DNA of 64,000 bases from Pseudomonadota bacterium (GTDB lineage Bacteria; Pseudomonadota; Gammaproteobacteria; Steroidobacterales; Woeseiaceae): the NCBI GenBank assembly GCA_022572185.1, contig JACZWL010000002.1, positions 62,001-126,000 of the forward strand, read 5' to 3'. The translations under genes were made by a program, and so were the position numbers. Shown here one piece after another: positions 1 through 9,319 of the stretch. The notes under the pieces were generated by a model that saw only the letters and a program-made list of their open reading frames with translations, was not told the origin of the DNA and did not search any database. How positions within the stretch are numbered: the first letter of the stretch is position 1; each line of letters starts with the position of its first letter.

Positions 1-719
1 TTATCTGTGCCTGGTGCATAGTCGCGTACGCCGGGCGAGTCAATGACCGCGCCACCATTCGGTAACGCCAGCATTACAGAGTTGACCGTGGTATGACGAC
101 CCTCACCGCTACGTTCGGACACAGCGGTGGTTGGCAGATCGGCATTCTCGGCGAGCCGGTTAATCAGGCTGGATTTGCCGACGCCGGACTGGCCCACAAT
201 GATCGCTGTCTGCCTGGCGAGAAGGACCCGTAACGCGTCCAGATTGGTGCCGGACCTGGCGCTGCAAAGCACCGTTTGGTAGCCGATACGTTCATAGTCT
301 TGCAGCGTGTCCCTGACGCCGGTGCCGGGCTCTGCCAGATCGGTTTTGTTAAAGATGACCGCGGCGGAAACACCCATCAGCTCTGCCGCGCAAAGGTATC
401 GATCAACTATAAACCAGTCGGGCGTCGGTGGATCGGCAGTGACGACCGCGATAAAGCTCAGGTTCGCAGCAAGTACTTCTAACTTGCCACGGGTATTGGG
501 CCGGCCCAGCTCGTTCGTGCGGGGTAAAACGCGCGTAATGAGCCACTCGGGCTCGTTGGCGATGGGTTCGGCTTCGACACGATCGCCACATACCGGCCGC
601 AATCGCCTGCCTTTTACACGCGCGCTGACCTTCTCGCCATTCGCGAGTTGGAGCGCCATTCGGCGGCTAAAAGTTGCCACGACGAGTGGCTCCTGTCCGT
701 CGGACAGCGGTATCGTCAT
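1..719 (-). CDS. rsgA: Ribosome small-subunit GTPase RsgA, 3' end cut by window edge
   Basis: About 239 codons of a circularly permuted GTPase that acts in late 30S ribosome maturation. The N-terminal OB-fold part runs to about residue 95. The G motifs follow in the permuted order typical of the family: NKTDL at 124-128, GQSGVGKS at 176-183, DSPG at 227-230. The C-terminal zinc domain lies outside the window. The ATG at 719 is directly preceded by an in-frame TGA, so no longer in-frame version is possible. It is divergent from orn, a common gammaproteobacterial pairing. Family assignment is firm; only completeness is unknown. Confidence 0.95.
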   Translation of the reverse strand, partial: MTIPLSDGQEPLVVATFSRRMALQLANGEKVSARVKGRRLRPVCGDRVEAEPIANEPEWLITRVLPRTNELGRPNTRGKLEVLAANLSFIAVVTADPPTPDWFIVDRYLCAAELMGVSAAVIFNKTDLAEPGTGVRDTLQDYERIGYQTVLCSARSGTNLDALRVLLARQTAIIVGQSGVGKSSLINRLAENADLPTTAVSERSGEGRHTTVNSVMLALPNGGAVIDSPGVRDYAPGTD

Positions 720-865
720 TCAGCTCTTGTTCTCAGTGCCTGCATCGGGGCAGAGTATGCCGTGATGCAAGCCGCCTTGCATCCTTCGTCGCGGTACACT
801 AGCAAATCTGACCCGCAGGCGAATATCCACCGGCCGCCTGCACGAAGTCCGCAAAAGAGGCGTGA

Positions 866-1456
866 ATGACTGAAGAAAATGATAATCGGGCGGGAGAGTC
901 ACCGACAAACCTGATCTGGATTGACCTGGAAATGACGGGGCTTGACACGATCTCCGACCACATAATCGAAATCGCAACAGTCGTCACCGACAGCCAGTTG
1001 AACGAACTGGCGGAGGGACCGGTAATCGCGATACGTCAGAGCCGGGAAAGCATGGACGCGATGGATGAATGGAATACTCGCCAACATGGCGAGTCCGGAC
1101 TCACCGCCCGAGTGCTCGCTAGCGACACGAGCATGCAGGAGGCGGAGTTCGAGACGCTCAGGCTTCTCAAAAAGCATGTTGCCGAAGGTGCGTCCCCGAT
1201 GTGCGGAAACAGTATTTGTCAGGATCGCCGTTTCCTTGCGCGTCAGATGCCCACACTTGAAGCATTCTTTCATTACAGAAACCTGGATGTGAGTACGCTG
1301 AAAATTCTCGCGCAAAACTGGGCACCGGATGTTGCGAATGGATTCAAGAAGGAGTCGTCGCACCGGGCGCTGGCGGATATCAGGGATTCGATTGCCGAGC
1401 TTTCGTATTATCGTGACGCGCTTTTTGATCAGAGTGTATTGCGTAAAGAAGTATGA
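866..1456 (+). CDS. orn: Oligoribonuclease
   Basis: 196 residues, usual length for Orn, the 3'-5' exoribonuclease that degrades very short RNAs (including pGpG) to mononucleotides in the cytoplasm. All DEDDh residues are visible: D20 and E22 in [10 protein letters not shown]120 in [12 protein letters not shown]166 and D171 in [11 protein letters not shown]. The ATG follows a GAGG ribosome site by five bases. The stop overlaps the next gene by ATGA, so the two are probably co-translated. Confidence 0.97.
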   Translation: MTEENDNRAGESPTNLIWIDLEMTGLDTISDHIIEIATVVTDSQLNELAEGPVIAIRQSRESMDAMDEWNTRQHGESGLTARVLASDTSMQEAEFETLRLLKKHVAEGASPMCGNSICQDRRFLARQMPTLEAFFHYRNLDVSTLKILAQNWAPDVANGFKKESSHRALADIRDSIAELSYYRDALFDQSVLRKEV

Positions 1457-2076
1457 CAGACAAGCCGAATGCGCCGGCTTCCGGACGAAACAGACAGCCG
1501 ATTCTGGATGTGCTGGAAATCGAGTTGCGCGATTGCGGCTCGGTACTTGAGATAGGTTCCGGTACCGGTCAACATGCCGTATTTTTCGCCGAGGCGATGC
1601 CATGGCTAAGCTGGCAAACAAGTGATCTCGCCGAAAACCATCCGGGCATCAGATCATGGATAGCAGACGCCAGGCTGCCAAACGTCCGGGATCCGATGCT
1701 GCTGGACGTGGAACAGGCGAAGGGCGTCATTGGTGAATTCGATGGCGTATTTTCGGCGAATACGGCCCATATCATGAGCATGCCGGGCGTGCGTTGCATG
1801 TTCGATGTTGCCGGACGCGTGCTGTCGGATAGTGGAGTGTTTTGTCTTTACGGGCCGTTCAATCAGGACGGGGAGTTCAGCAGCGACAGCAACAAAGACT
1901 TCGATCGATCGTTACGTAGCCAGGACTCTGTGATGGGGATTCGCAATCTGGAAGACCTGGATGATTTCGCTGACGGATCAATGATGCAGCGTGAGAGACT
2001 CTACGCAATGCCCGCGAACAATCTGTTGGCGGTCTGGCGCAAGCAAGGTATGCAGAAAGAAAATGACGATTCATAA
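1453..2076 (+). CDS. DUF938 family SAM-dependent methyltransferase-like protein
   Basis: 207 residues. The N-terminal pattern [12 protein letters not shown] followed by the SAM-binding loop [11 protein letters not shown] (31-41) is characteristic of the DUF938 family, a class I methyltransferase fold whose substrate is not known to me. It overlaps orn by four bases upstream and the next gene by 14 bases downstream, so it looks like the middle gene of a translationally coupled trio. The fold is clear; the function is not assigned. Confidence 0.85.
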   Translation: MTDKPNAPASGRNRQPILDVLEIELRDCGSVLEIGSGTGQHAVFFAEAMPWLSWQTSDLAENHPGIRSWIADARLPNVRDPMLLDVEQAKGVIGEFDGVFSANTAHIMSMPGVRCMFDVAGRVLSDSGVFCLYGPFNQDGEFSSDSNKDFDRSLRSQDSVMGIRNLEDLDDFADGSMMQRERLYAMPANNLLAVWRKQGMQKENDDS

Positions 2077-2446
2077 AGGCGGTTGCCACTGCGGCCGCAT
2101 CAGATTTGAAGTGGAAGCGCCGGGGGACCTGGAAGTCAATGAGTGCAATTGCAGTATCTGCCGTTTGACCGGGTTCCTGCATCTGATCGTGCGTAAGGAC
2201 AATTTCAGGCTCGTCAGCGGCCAGGACGACCTGTCGACCTATCAGTTCAATACCGGTGTTGCCAAGCACTTTTTCTGCGGCGTGTGTGGCGTCAAGTCAT
2301 TCTACATACCGCGGTCCAATCCCGACGGTTACAGTGTCAACGCTCGATGCCTGGATCCCGGGACTGTAACGTCGATGACCATTGACACGTTCGACGGACG
2401 AAACTGGGAGGCGCATGCGCACACGCTGCGTCACCTGACAGAATAA
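2063..2446 (+). CDS. GFA/CENP-V-type zinc protein
   Basis: 127 residues starting at [11 protein letters not shown]; an upstream in-frame extension would lie wholly inside the preceding gene, so the ATG at 2063 is preferred. Zinc ligands of the GFA fold are visible as C8/C10, C28/C30/C33 (NECNCSIC) and C72/C75 (CGVC). The family includes glutathione-dependent formaldehyde-activating proteins, but most members have no established reaction, so only the fold is claimed. The start overlaps the DUF938 gene by 14 bases. Confidence 0.88.
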   Translation: MTIHKGGCHCGRIRFEVEAPGDLEVNECNCSICRLTGFLHLIVRKDNFRLVSGQDDLSTYQFNTGVAKHFFCGVCGVKSFYIPRSNPDGYSVNARCLDPGTVTSMTIDTFDGRNWEAHAHTLRHLTE

Positions 2447-2483
2447 AGTGTCAGCATTTGCCGACAAAGCCCGCCGGAGAGCC

Positions 2484-2516
2484 AGTGGTCCACCAATATG
2501 TCCTTGTTGGCCCATT
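2484..2516. repeat. Degenerate copy of the TGGTCCA palindromic repeat
   Basis: An imperfect inverted repeat (arms AGTGGTCCA... and ...TTGGCCCATT) in the gap between the GFA gene and the SH3 gene. It matches better copies at 9117, 11724 and 49521 in arm sequence and centre (CCTTGTTGG). The substitutions in both arms suggest an old copy. Confidence 0.7.
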
Positions 2517-2585
2517 AGGTCCCGCTGGTACCGAAAATGCGCTTGCCTTATAGTTGGCAACATTGGCGTTGGACGATTTGAAGCA

Positions 2586-3269
2586 ATGATTAAGAGACCA
2601 GTTTTGCAAATGATCTGTTTCCTGGGCTGCGGTCTGCTTGCCGTCGTGAAGACTCTCGCAGCGCCGGCCTGGGTGAGCGACCATTTCGAAATTATGCTGC
2701 GCTCGGGCCCGAGCAGCAGCAACGCAATTCAACTTATGGTTACCAGCGGTACACAGCTCGACGTCCTCGAGCGCGACGAGGAGGCAGGCTATTCAAGAGT
2801 AAGGACAGCAGGCGGCACGGAAGGCTGGGTACTCAGCCGTTACCTGATGTCGGAACCACCCGCCCGCGAACAACTGGAAACATTAACGAGTCAACTGACC
2901 AGTGCTAATGCCCAGGGAACATCAATGGGCTCTCAGCTCAAGGCAATAAAAGGCGAATATGACAGCGCCAACCGGCAGATCAGAACGCTGGAGACCGAGA
3001 GAGACAGGCTCGAGTCAGAGTTGGCGGAGATCAGGCGGACAGCCGCAAATGTCCTGTCTATCGACAGTCAGAATAAGGAGTTGCAGCAGCAACTGACCGA
3101 CGCCGAAATCAAGGCAAGCATTCTTGAGCAGGAAAATCAGGAACTCAGCAGTCAACAAACCCGGTACTGGTTCTTAAGCGGTGCGCTGGTTTTGCTGGTG
3201 GGCATCATATCGGGGTTGTGGTTGCCCAGGATCCGCTGGCAGCGACAATCCAGGTACGACAGCTTTTGA
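2586..3269 (+). CDS. Membrane-anchored bacterial SH3-domain coiled-coil protein
   Basis: 227 residues from the ATG at 2586; a longer in-frame start upstream would run through the repeat at 2484 and is rejected because MIKRPVLQMICFLGCGLL begins a clean signal sequence. Order: signal peptide (about 1-25), SH3b domain (about 28-90, ending GWVLSRYL), long coiled coil (about 95-195), one transmembrane helix (about 200-220) and a short basic tail. This is the layout of the YgiM/TIGR04211 group. Inferred topology: periplasmic SH3 and coil, C-terminal inner-membrane anchor. No specific role is proven. Confidence 0.85.
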   Translation: MIKRPVLQMICFLGCGLLAVVKTLAAPAWVSDHFEIMLRSGPSSSNAIQLMVTSGTQLDVLERDEEAGYSRVRTAGGTEGWVLSRYLMSEPPAREQLETLTSQLTSANAQGTSMGSQLKAIKGEYDSANRQIRTLETERDRLESELAEIRRTAANVLSIDSQNKELQQQLTDAEIKASILEQENQELSSQQTRYWFLSGALVLLVGIISGLWLPRIRWQRQSRYDSF

Positions 3270-3357
3270 TCGGGAATCGCCCGCCAGGACGGGTTCCAAC
3301 AAGTTGCTGACTACCGTTGCAATACTCCTGCAGGAACCCATCCTGACGGGCGATTTG

Positions 3358-5721
3358 TCACACCGTTTCACCAGCCAGGAACATCCAGGTCTCGATTACG
3401 CTGTCCGGGTTCAGGGACATGCTTTCGATGCCTTGCTCGACAAGCCATTTCGCAAGGTCCGGATAATCGGACGGACCCTGGCCGCAGATGCCGATATATT
3501 TATTTCTCGCCTTGCATGCTGAAATAGTCATTTTCAGAAGTGCTTTCACGGCATCATCACGTTCGTCGAAAATCTCGGCGATCTGTGCGGAATCGCGATC
3601 AAGACCAAGCGTCAACTGAGTCATATCATTGGAACCAATCGACATGCCGTCGAAATGATCCAGGTATTTGTCGGCCAGCAAAGCGTTCGTCGGCAATTCC
3701 GACATCATGATGATTTTGAGTCCGTCTTCGCCACGCTTCAAACCGTTCTCGGCAAGCAGGTCGATGACATCAATTCCCTGCTGCACCGTGCGGACAAACG
3801 GAACCATAATCTGGACGTTCTTCAGGCCCATGTCGCCGCGCACCTTGCGAAGTGCGGCGCACTCGAGTTCGAAGCAGGGCCGAAAATTTTCATCCAGGTA
3901 GCGAGCCGCACCGCGAAACCCGAGCATCGGGTTTTCTTCCTGCGGCTCGTATGCTTCGCCACCGATAAGGTTGGCATATTCATTGGACTTGAAGTCGGAC
4001 AAGCGAACGATTACAGGCTCAGGGGCGAATGCGGCCGCGATCGTACTGATGCCTTCGGCCAGCTTATCGATGAAAAACCCAACGGGGTCGTCGTACCCCG
4101 ACATTTGCTCATCAACTGCTTCTCGCGTCTCGGTATCGAGCTGGTCATACTCCAGCAAAGCGTTGGGGTGTACGCCGATCATACGGTTGATTATGAATTC
4201 GAGCCGGGCCAGTCCGACTCCTTTATTCGGAATACTGGCGAAGTCGAATGCCCTGTCCGGGTTGCCGACATTCATCATGATTTTTACGGGGATGTCCGGC
4301 AATGAATCCAGCTCGATTTGTGTGCGTTCAAATTTCAGCAGGCCCTCATAAACGTAGCCCTCGTCACCCTCGGCACAACTTACGGTGACTGCTGTACCGT
4401 CGGCGATGTTCTCCGTCGCGTCACCGCAGCCGACAACGGCCGGAATACCAAGTTCTCGTGCGATAATTGCTGCGTGACAAGTTCTGCCGCCGCGGTTCGT
4501 AACGATAGCCGATGCGCGCTTCATTACCGGTTCCCAGGCCGGGTCAGTCATATCCGAAACCAGGACGTCGCCTTGTTGCACACGGCTCATTTCGCTGATA
4601 TTGCGAATAATTTTTGCTGTGCCGGCCCCTATCTTCTGCCCGATGCTCCGGCCTTTACTGAGTACGGCAGACCGGTCTTTGAGCGTAAACCGCTGAATCG
4701 TGCGACCGCTCCTGCTTTGCACCGTTTCCGGTCGCGCCTGAAGAATGTAGAGTTTGCCGTCAGAGCCATCTTTGGCCCATTCGATGTCCATCGGCCGGTC
4801 GTAGTAATTTTCGATCGTTACCGCTGTCTGCGCTAGCTGGATTATTTCTTCTTCGCTTAACGAAAACTTCCCGGCGTCCGACTCGTCGACGTCAACAGTG
4901 TCAACGGTCTTGCCGGGAGTCGGGTCCTTGCTGTAAATCATTTTTATTGCTTTGCTGCCGAGATTCTTCCTCAGCACAGGAAAATGGCCGGCGTTCAACG
5001 CCGGTTTGTAAACATAAAACTCGTCAGGATTGACCGCTCCTTGCACTACCGTTTCCCCGAGGCCATAGGACGACGTAATGAACACCGCATCCCGGAACCC
5101 TGATTCGGTATCGAGCGTAAACATCACGCCGGCCGAGCCGATATCGCTGCGAACCATGTACTGAACGCCAACGGACAGGGCGACAAGGGAATGATCGAAT
5201 CCCTGGTGCACGCGATACGCGATTGCCCGATCGTTGAAGAGCGATGCGAATACCTGGTGCAAAGCCTCAATCAGGTGATCGATGCCCCTGATGTTCAGAA
5301 AAGTCTCCTGCTGACCCGCGAAAGAGGCATCAGGCAGGTCTTCGGCTGTGGCCGACGACCGAACCGCGACTGCGATGTCCTTGCCGTCCGACATTTCCTC
5401 CCAGGCTATGCCCAGTTCGTCCGTAAGCCTGTCGGGTAACGGTGAATCAACAATCCAGTCCCGAATCGATTGTCCCGCGTCTGTGAGTGCGTCAATATCA
5501 TCGACATCGAGCCCATCCAGGACGCCGGCAATACGTTCATCGAGCCCGGCGTTTTGCAGAAAGTCGCGGTACGCCGCTGAAGACGTCGCAAATCCGCCGG
5601 GTACTACGACGCCAAGACTGGCCAGATTACTGATCATCTCGCCGAGCGAGGCATTCTTTCCCCCAACAATTTCAATGTCTTGCATTCCAAGCTTGTCAAG
5701 CGTGATAACGTACGGCTCCAA
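3358..5721 (-). CDS. ppsA: Phosphoenolpyruvate synthase
   Basis: About 787 residues. Converts pyruvate and ATP to PEP, AMP and phosphate for gluconeogenesis. The N-terminal ATP-grasp part begins [19 protein letters not shown]. The swivelling phosphohistidine domain has [14 protein letters not shown] near residue 420, and the C-terminal barrel carries CGQGPSDYP with the catalytic cysteine near the end. The start is non-ATG: GGGAG sits six bases before the TTG at 5721 and touches the alternative TTG at 5727, so 5721 is preferred. Divergent from its regulator ppsR, which supports the assignment. Confidence 0.96.
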   Translation of the reverse strand: MEPYVITLDKLGMQDIEIVGGKNASLGEMISNLASLGVVVPGGFATSSAAYRDFLQNAGLDERIAGVLDGLDVDDIDALTDAGQSIRDWIVDSPLPDRLTDELGIAWEEMSDGKDIAVAVRSSATAEDLPDASFAGQQETFLNIRGIDHLIEALHQVFASLFNDRAIAYRVHQGFDHSLVALSVGVQYMVRSDIGSAGVMFTLDTESGFRDAVFITSSYGLGETVVQGAVNPDEFYVYKPALNAGHFPVLRKNLGSKAIKMIYSKDPTPGKTVDTVDVDESDAGKFSLSEEEIIQLAQTAVTIENYYDRPMDIEWAKDGSDGKLYILQARPETVQSRSGRTIQRFTLKDRSAVLSKGRSIGQKIGAGTAKIIRNISEMSRVQQGDVLVSDMTDPAWEPVMKRASAIVTNRGGRTCHAAIIARELGIPAVVGCGDATENIADGTAVTVSCAEGDEGYVYEGLLKFERTQIELDSLPDIPVKIMMNVGNPDRAFDFASIPNKGVGLARLEFIINRMIGVHPNALLEYDQLDTETREAVDEQMSGYDDPVGFFIDKLAEGISTIAAAFAPEPVIVRLSDFKSNEYANLIGGEAYEPQEENPMLGFRGAARYLDENFRPCFELECAALRKVRGDMGLKNVQIMVPFVRTVQQGIDVIDLLAENGLKRGEDGLKIIMMSELPTNALLADKYLDHFDGMSIGSNDMTQLTLGLDRDSAQIAEIFDERDDAVKALLKMTISACKARNKYIGICGQGPSDYPDLAKWLVEQGIESMSLNPDSVIETWMFLAGETV

Positions 5722-5825
5722 TATCAACTCCCTATGTGTTACTTAGCTGGACATGGACGCTCGAATGGAATTGATGCACGGAACGGTCGTGAACTGAGTT
5801 TTTCTGCAAACCCGGACCAATTACA

Positions 5826-6650
5826 ATGACTAAACGTACTGTCTTTTTTCTCTCTGATAAGACCGGTGTGACCGCTGAAACGCTCGGACACAGTCTCCTT
5901 ACGCAATTCGATCGACAGGAATTTCGGCACGTGACTGTGCCATTTATAGATACCGATGACAAGGCACGCGAGGCAGTAGAAAAAATCAACGAAACGGCAA
6001 AGGCAGAAGGCGCCCGGCCAATCGTGTTTTCGACGCTTGTGTACGATGATTTCCGGGCGATCGTCAAAGGGGCGAACGGATTGCACCTCGACATTTTCGA
6101 CGTCTTTTTGGAGCCGTTGGAGAAGGAATTCAAACAAAAGGGTACTCACACGGCCGGTCGCGCACACGGCATGAGCGATATTGAAAGTTATATGAAGCGC
6201 ATCGAGGCAACCAACTTTGCCCTGGCGAATGACGACGGCGCCATTACCGGAAATTACGATATGGCCGACGTTATTCTCGTTGGGGTATCCCGCTCAGGCA
6301 AAACACCGACGTGCCTGTACCTCGCTTTGCAATATGGTGTCTATGCGGCGAACTATCCTCTTATCGATGAAGAATTGGAAAGCGGCAAATTGCCGGATAT
6401 TTTGGTGAAACAAAAACAGAAATTGTTTGGCCTGACAATTGCACCGACGCGCCTGCAACAAATTCGCAAGGAGCGGAGGGCGCTTGGCCGCTACTCATCT
6501 GCGCAGCAAGTACGCTACGAGTTAAGAGAGTCTGAGAAAATATTCAAACGCTACGGGATCCAGAACATCGACACGACAGAGTTCTCGATCGAGGAAATCG
6601 CGAGCAGAATTCTGGATAGTACAGGTGTTGAACGCAGAGTTCGACCATAA
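5826..6650 (+). CDS. ppsR: PEP synthase regulatory protein (kinase/pyrophosphorylase, DUF299)
   Basis: 274 residues, family length. PSRP inactivates PEP synthase by ADP-dependent threonine phosphorylation next to the catalytic histidine and reactivates it by Pi-dependent removal. The P-loop-like motif GVSRSGKT lies at 153-160. It is divergently transcribed from ppsA across a 104-bp gap, the usual arrangement, so substrate identity is well supported by context. Confidence 0.95.
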   Translation: MTKRTVFFLSDKTGVTAETLGHSLLTQFDRQEFRHVTVPFIDTDDKAREAVEKINETAKAEGARPIVFSTLVYDDFRAIVKGANGLHLDIFDVFLEPLEKEFKQKGTHTAGRAHGMSDIESYMKRIEATNFALANDDGAITGNYDMADVILVGVSRSGKTPTCLYLALQYGVYAANYPLIDEELESGKLPDILVKQKQKLFGLTIAPTRLQQIRKERRALGRYSSAQQVRYELRESEKIFKRYGIQNIDTTEFSIEEIASRILDSTGVERRVRP

Positions 6651-6727
6651 TTTTTTTCAAAAAACGCGAAAAGCGGAACTATTTTTGCATGCCTTTCGAA
6701 TAGTGGTTGCTGTGATATATTTACTTA

Positions 6728-7183
6728 ATGTTGCTCGAATACCAACTCGTAGCCGAGACGATTGCAAAGCCGCGAAGTTTTGTCGGCCTCATGTCTCTGT
6801 ATGAAAGTAATTATTTGCGTCTGCAACAATTAGTTCCTGAGCTTGAACGGCTTGACGGTTATTATCGGTCGCGTGTTGCTGGTGCCTGTGATTTGCACGT
6901 CGAAATTATCGACCGGAGCAGGTACACGGTGACGCTGTCACTGTCGTATTTCTTTTATGAGTCTGAACGGCGTATTGCTGAACCGGACATGCAAGTTCGC
7001 GCCTACCTGGATGGACAACTGGCGGAGGCGATGAATTTTTGCGGCGATCGTCGTCATGCAGAACTCAGACGGCCGTCGGGCTCGCACAGGGAGGAACTCG
7101 ACCGGCGATGGCATCGCAATGTCGTGCTCAACAAGTGGCTGGAATACCTTATGGATCAGGGCCACATAATCTTCGAACGGTAG
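6728..7183 (+). CDS. DUF1249 (YqiB-like) protein
   Basis: 151 residues. The pattern FVGLMSLYESNYLRL near the N terminus, RSRYTVTL in the middle and NKWLEYLMDQGHI at the C terminus matches the YqiB/DUF1249 family, whose role is unknown. No clear ribosome site precedes the ATG at 6728. An AT-rich TGATATATT lies just upstream and could be a -10 element leaving a very short leader. It is separated from ppsR by 77 bases that include a T7/A6 run. Confidence 0.8.
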   Translation: MLLEYQLVAETIAKPRSFVGLMSLYESNYLRLQQLVPELERLDGYYRSRVAGACDLHVEIIDRSRYTVTLSLSYFFYESERRIAEPDMQVRAYLDGQLAEAMNFCGDRRHAELRRPSGSHREELDRRWHRNVVLNKWLEYLMDQGHIIFER

Positions 7184-7328
7184 TCACAGTTCCCGGCAAG
7201 CGCCCAGCCGCAGATCCAAAAACTGTCGATTGAGTCAAGGAGTAACACCATTTCACTTGTCATTATCCGGGCAGGGTAGTCCTCAGCGCCTCGCCTTATT
7301 GGCGTGGATTATGTAAAAGGAGCATGGG

Positions 7329-8360
7329 TTGTCGAGCCTCGCCGCAATCTTCGGGAATTCGCCGGAAAAGTCGCAGGAAAGCGAGAAGCTGCTGGACTTG
7401 TATTGGAATCGAGCGGCGCTCAAGAAAAAATTTGCCGGTATGCGCAAGGAGCAGTTCAGGCTTCAGGACAAGATCAAGCAACAGGAAGGAGTTATCGGCA
7501 GATTGCAACAGAAACTGGATCATCTTGAGGATCTCCTGGTCGACCCGGATTTGGCGCACAATGTCATTGTTTTTTATCAGTTACGGGGACTGGCGCTTCG
7601 TTGTCAACGAAAGCTCACGAACTTCGCCGAACAACTAAAACAACAACGAGAGCAGAAGCGATACGATCGCCTGCTCGTTTCGTGGAATGAAGAGCGTACG
7701 AGAGAAGAGAGAGGGCTGGAAGGGCAGATTTCAGAAATACGCGCTACCGTTCAGCAACTCGAGGACCAGCTGCAAGCAGAACATAATCGCCTGGATTCGA
7801 TGAGCGGTTTCCTGAAAATATTCAAACGCCGATCGGTAACGGCGATGCTATCTGACGTGGCCGAGCAAATCGCTGTTGCGCAGCTGGAAGAGGCTAAGCT
7901 GCAGCGGCGTGTCGATGAAATTCATAACCGCGAGCCGCCCGACAACGAGGGTCTGGATATTCCGACCAAGCGTTCCATCAATTTGATGATAATCGCTTTC
8001 GCCCAGGATCTGTTTTTGACTTTTTCCGATGTGGAACTCGCGGCAATGGCGAAAGAAGCAAGCGACAAAGGTGTCGGGGCGATCAACTACGGTACGCGTG
8101 ATGAGTGTGATCAGCTTCTTGCAAAAATATATAAGCGAATTGAAATGATGGAGCAGGCTTCGGACTTTGCAGAAAGTCTGCAACAGCGGTCGAAACTGCT
8201 CGGGGAACATGCCGAATTCAGAAACGATACGGATGTCGTACCGGTTGCCGGAACTGTTGCAACGCTTTACAACATAGGTAACAACGGTCTCGTCAAAGAA
8301 AGTGAAACCAACATTCTGGGCGAAAACTGGTGGGGAATCTCAAAGGTCCTGAGCCGCTAG
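7329..8360 (+). CDS. Unrecognised coiled-coil protein
   Basis: 343 residues, cytoplasmic by appearance (no signal peptide or membrane segment). The start is TTG: an AAAAGGAG ribosome site lies six bases upstream. Residues about 20-190 are heptad-rich and highly charged (a coiled coil in two blocks). Residues about 215-275 look globular (IPTKRSINLMIIAFAQDLFL... then INYGTRDECDQLLAKIYKR). The C terminus ends GENWWGISKVLSR. I do not recognise a family. Its TAG stop is the TAG of a CTAG that begins a palindromic repeat copy, so the original 3' end may have been altered by the repeat. Confidence 0.8.
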   Translation: MSSLAAIFGNSPEKSQESEKLLDLYWNRAALKKKFAGMRKEQFRLQDKIKQQEGVIGRLQQKLDHLEDLLVDPDLAHNVIVFYQLRGLALRCQRKLTNFAEQLKQQREQKRYDRLLVSWNEERTREERGLEGQISEIRATVQQLEDQLQAEHNRLDSMSGFLKIFKRRSVTAMLSDVAEQIAVAQLEEAKLQRRVDEIHNREPPDNEGLDIPTKRSINLMIIAFAQDLFLTFSDVELAAMAKEASDKGVGAINYGTRDECDQLLAKIYKRIEMMEQASDFAESLQQRSKLLGEHAEFRNDTDVVPVAGTVATLYNIGNNGLVKESETNILGENWWGISKVLSR

Positions 8361-8440
8361 GGGTCCAACAAGGCTGAGCTACAGAATACTGGGCCTGGTC
8401 ACGCCAATGCTCTGCCAAGGTGATATTGATGGAGTACCAG
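8357..8440. repeat. Two half-copies of the palindromic repeat family
   Basis: CTAGGGGTCCAACAAGG at 8357-8373 is the left half of the family and contains the upstream gene's stop codon. At 8416-8436 the sequence CAAGGTGATATTGATGGA and the bases GTA that follow are shared exactly with the glmM-tpiA region (54680-54700). The 40 bases between do not match the family. This is either a decayed element or a repeat split by an insertion. Confidence 0.7.
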
Positions 8441-8442
8441 GG

Positions 8443-8988
8443 TTAGATGTCCGTTCGGAACATCTGCCGTTGAAAACGTGGAACGGCTTCTACCTCCGCA
8501 GCCGACGCTGGATCGATCAGCTCCGACGAGTCGGCTTGAGACGCGTCGCCCGCGACCGGTGACAGCGGCGACTCGTGCTGCGACAAGGATTGGGTCGCCA
8601 ATGACTGGGCCGGATCAGGGGACTCTAAGGGCGGAGTTTCAATGGCAATGGCAGAGAAGACATTCTGCAGAATTACTGCCACGCGGGGCGCCAGGTAAAG
8701 GATCGGTGCGGCGGATCCCGCCTGTGCAGGGAGGGTGTTCAGCGATTCGTCATTGTCGTCGCCAGGCTCGACTGCGATATGGCCGCCAACATTTGCAGAT
8801 AGATCGCTGACCGGCACCTCCAGACTTCGTAGATCGGCCGTGAGATCACAGGCCGTCGTCGCAGCTGTAGCCCCCAGAGCAGTGGCACACCAAGAAGCGG
8901 GGCCCAGTACCAGGATCGCCAGGAACGGGATGTGCCGGCCTCCTGACGCATTTTCTGAACGGTCCAGCGGTACTGCTCTTCGTGTCAC
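8443..8988 (-). CDS. Hypothetical secreted or anchored protein
   Basis: 181 residues from a GTG preceded by a good CAGGAG site. A hydrophobic stretch (IPFLAILVLGPASWCATALGA, described by its ends at about residues 20-40) suggests a signal peptide or anchor. The remainder is acidic, rich in Ser/Pro/Ala and low in complexity towards the C terminus. No family is recognised. The ribosome site, the GTG start and a perfect 8-bp-arm dyad 34 bases upstream favour a real gene over a chance ORF, but composition alone is not decisive. Confidence 0.5.
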   Translation of the reverse strand: MTRRAVPLDRSENASGGRHIPFLAILVLGPASWCATALGATAATTACDLTADLRSLEVPVSDLSANVGGHIAVEPGDDNDESLNTLPAQAGSAAPILYLAPRVAVILQNVFSAIAIETPPLESPDPAQSLATQSLSQHESPLSPVAGDASQADSSELIDPASAAEVEAVPRFQRQMFRTDI

Positions 8989-9021
8989 CGCAGCTCCTGA
9001 TTGCTTGAATCAGCAAAGTTA

Positions 9022-9043
9022 GTGTTGTAGTACAGTACAACAC
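9022..9043. promoter_or_regulatory. Dyad-symmetric operator-like site
   Basis: GTGTTGTA and TACAACAC form perfect 8-bp arms around six bases, 34 bp upstream of the GTG of the 8443-8988 gene on the minus strand. Size and spacing fit a dimeric regulator such as a TetR- or PadR-type protein. That is inference; no regulator gene is adjacent. Confidence 0.4.
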
Positions 9044-9116
9044 CTGCGTGCCCGAATGCAAGCGGTGATTCTCGGCTATTGCCGGTTATTGACCGGCAAG
9101 ATCCGCTTATTTCGGA

Positions 9117-9153
9117 CTAGTGGTCCATCAATACAACCTTGTTGGACCACTAG
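9117..9153. repeat. Best copy of the palindromic repeat, CTAG-bounded
   Basis: Perfect 11-bp arms CTAGTGGTCCA and TGGACCACTAG enclose a 15-base centre that contains CCTTGT. The outer CTAG on each side could be a 4-bp target duplication or part of the arms. The right CTAG (9150-9153) is shared with the element that follows. Confidence 0.85.
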
Positions 9154-9319
9154 CAGGCTGTTGAAAAACTCTGTTTTTCTACAGCCTGTTAGCCGGTACA
9201 GGGATGTACCATCATTTTCGATGGCTATAAGCCATTGAAAATGTGAGGGATCCGAAAATCACACTTTTCGGATCGCGCCGTTGAAAAAGTCATGGAAGAC
9301 TTTTTCAACATCCTGCTAG
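9150..9319. mobile_element. MITE-like element built of five consecutive hairpins
   Basis: 162 bases between CTAG tetranucleotides at 9150-9153 and 9316-9319. The ends are inverted repeats (CAGGCTGTTGAAAAACTC against CAGGATGTTGAAAAAGTC, 16 of 18). Inside are hairpins at 9150-9192 (12-bp stem with a second GAAAAAC/GTTTTTC stem), 9195-9210 (GGTACA/TGTACC), 9213-9243 (14-bp stem, loop ATA), 9249-9274 (GATCCGAAAA/TTTTCGGATC) and 9281-9308 (TTGAAAAAGTC/GACTTTTTCAA). No coding capacity. A 4-bp CTAG duplication is of the type made by IS5-group elements (YTAR). The family link is inference. The right CTAG supplies the prc stop codon. Confidence 0.75.

Noticed and set aside
899-1621. 240-codon minus-strand frame opposite orn
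   Set aside because: Antisense to orn, whose five catalytic residues are intact.
9117-9319. CRISPR array or retron RNA at the hairpin chain
   Set aside because: The stems differ from each other, there are no regular spacers, and there are no cas or reverse transcriptase genes nearby.
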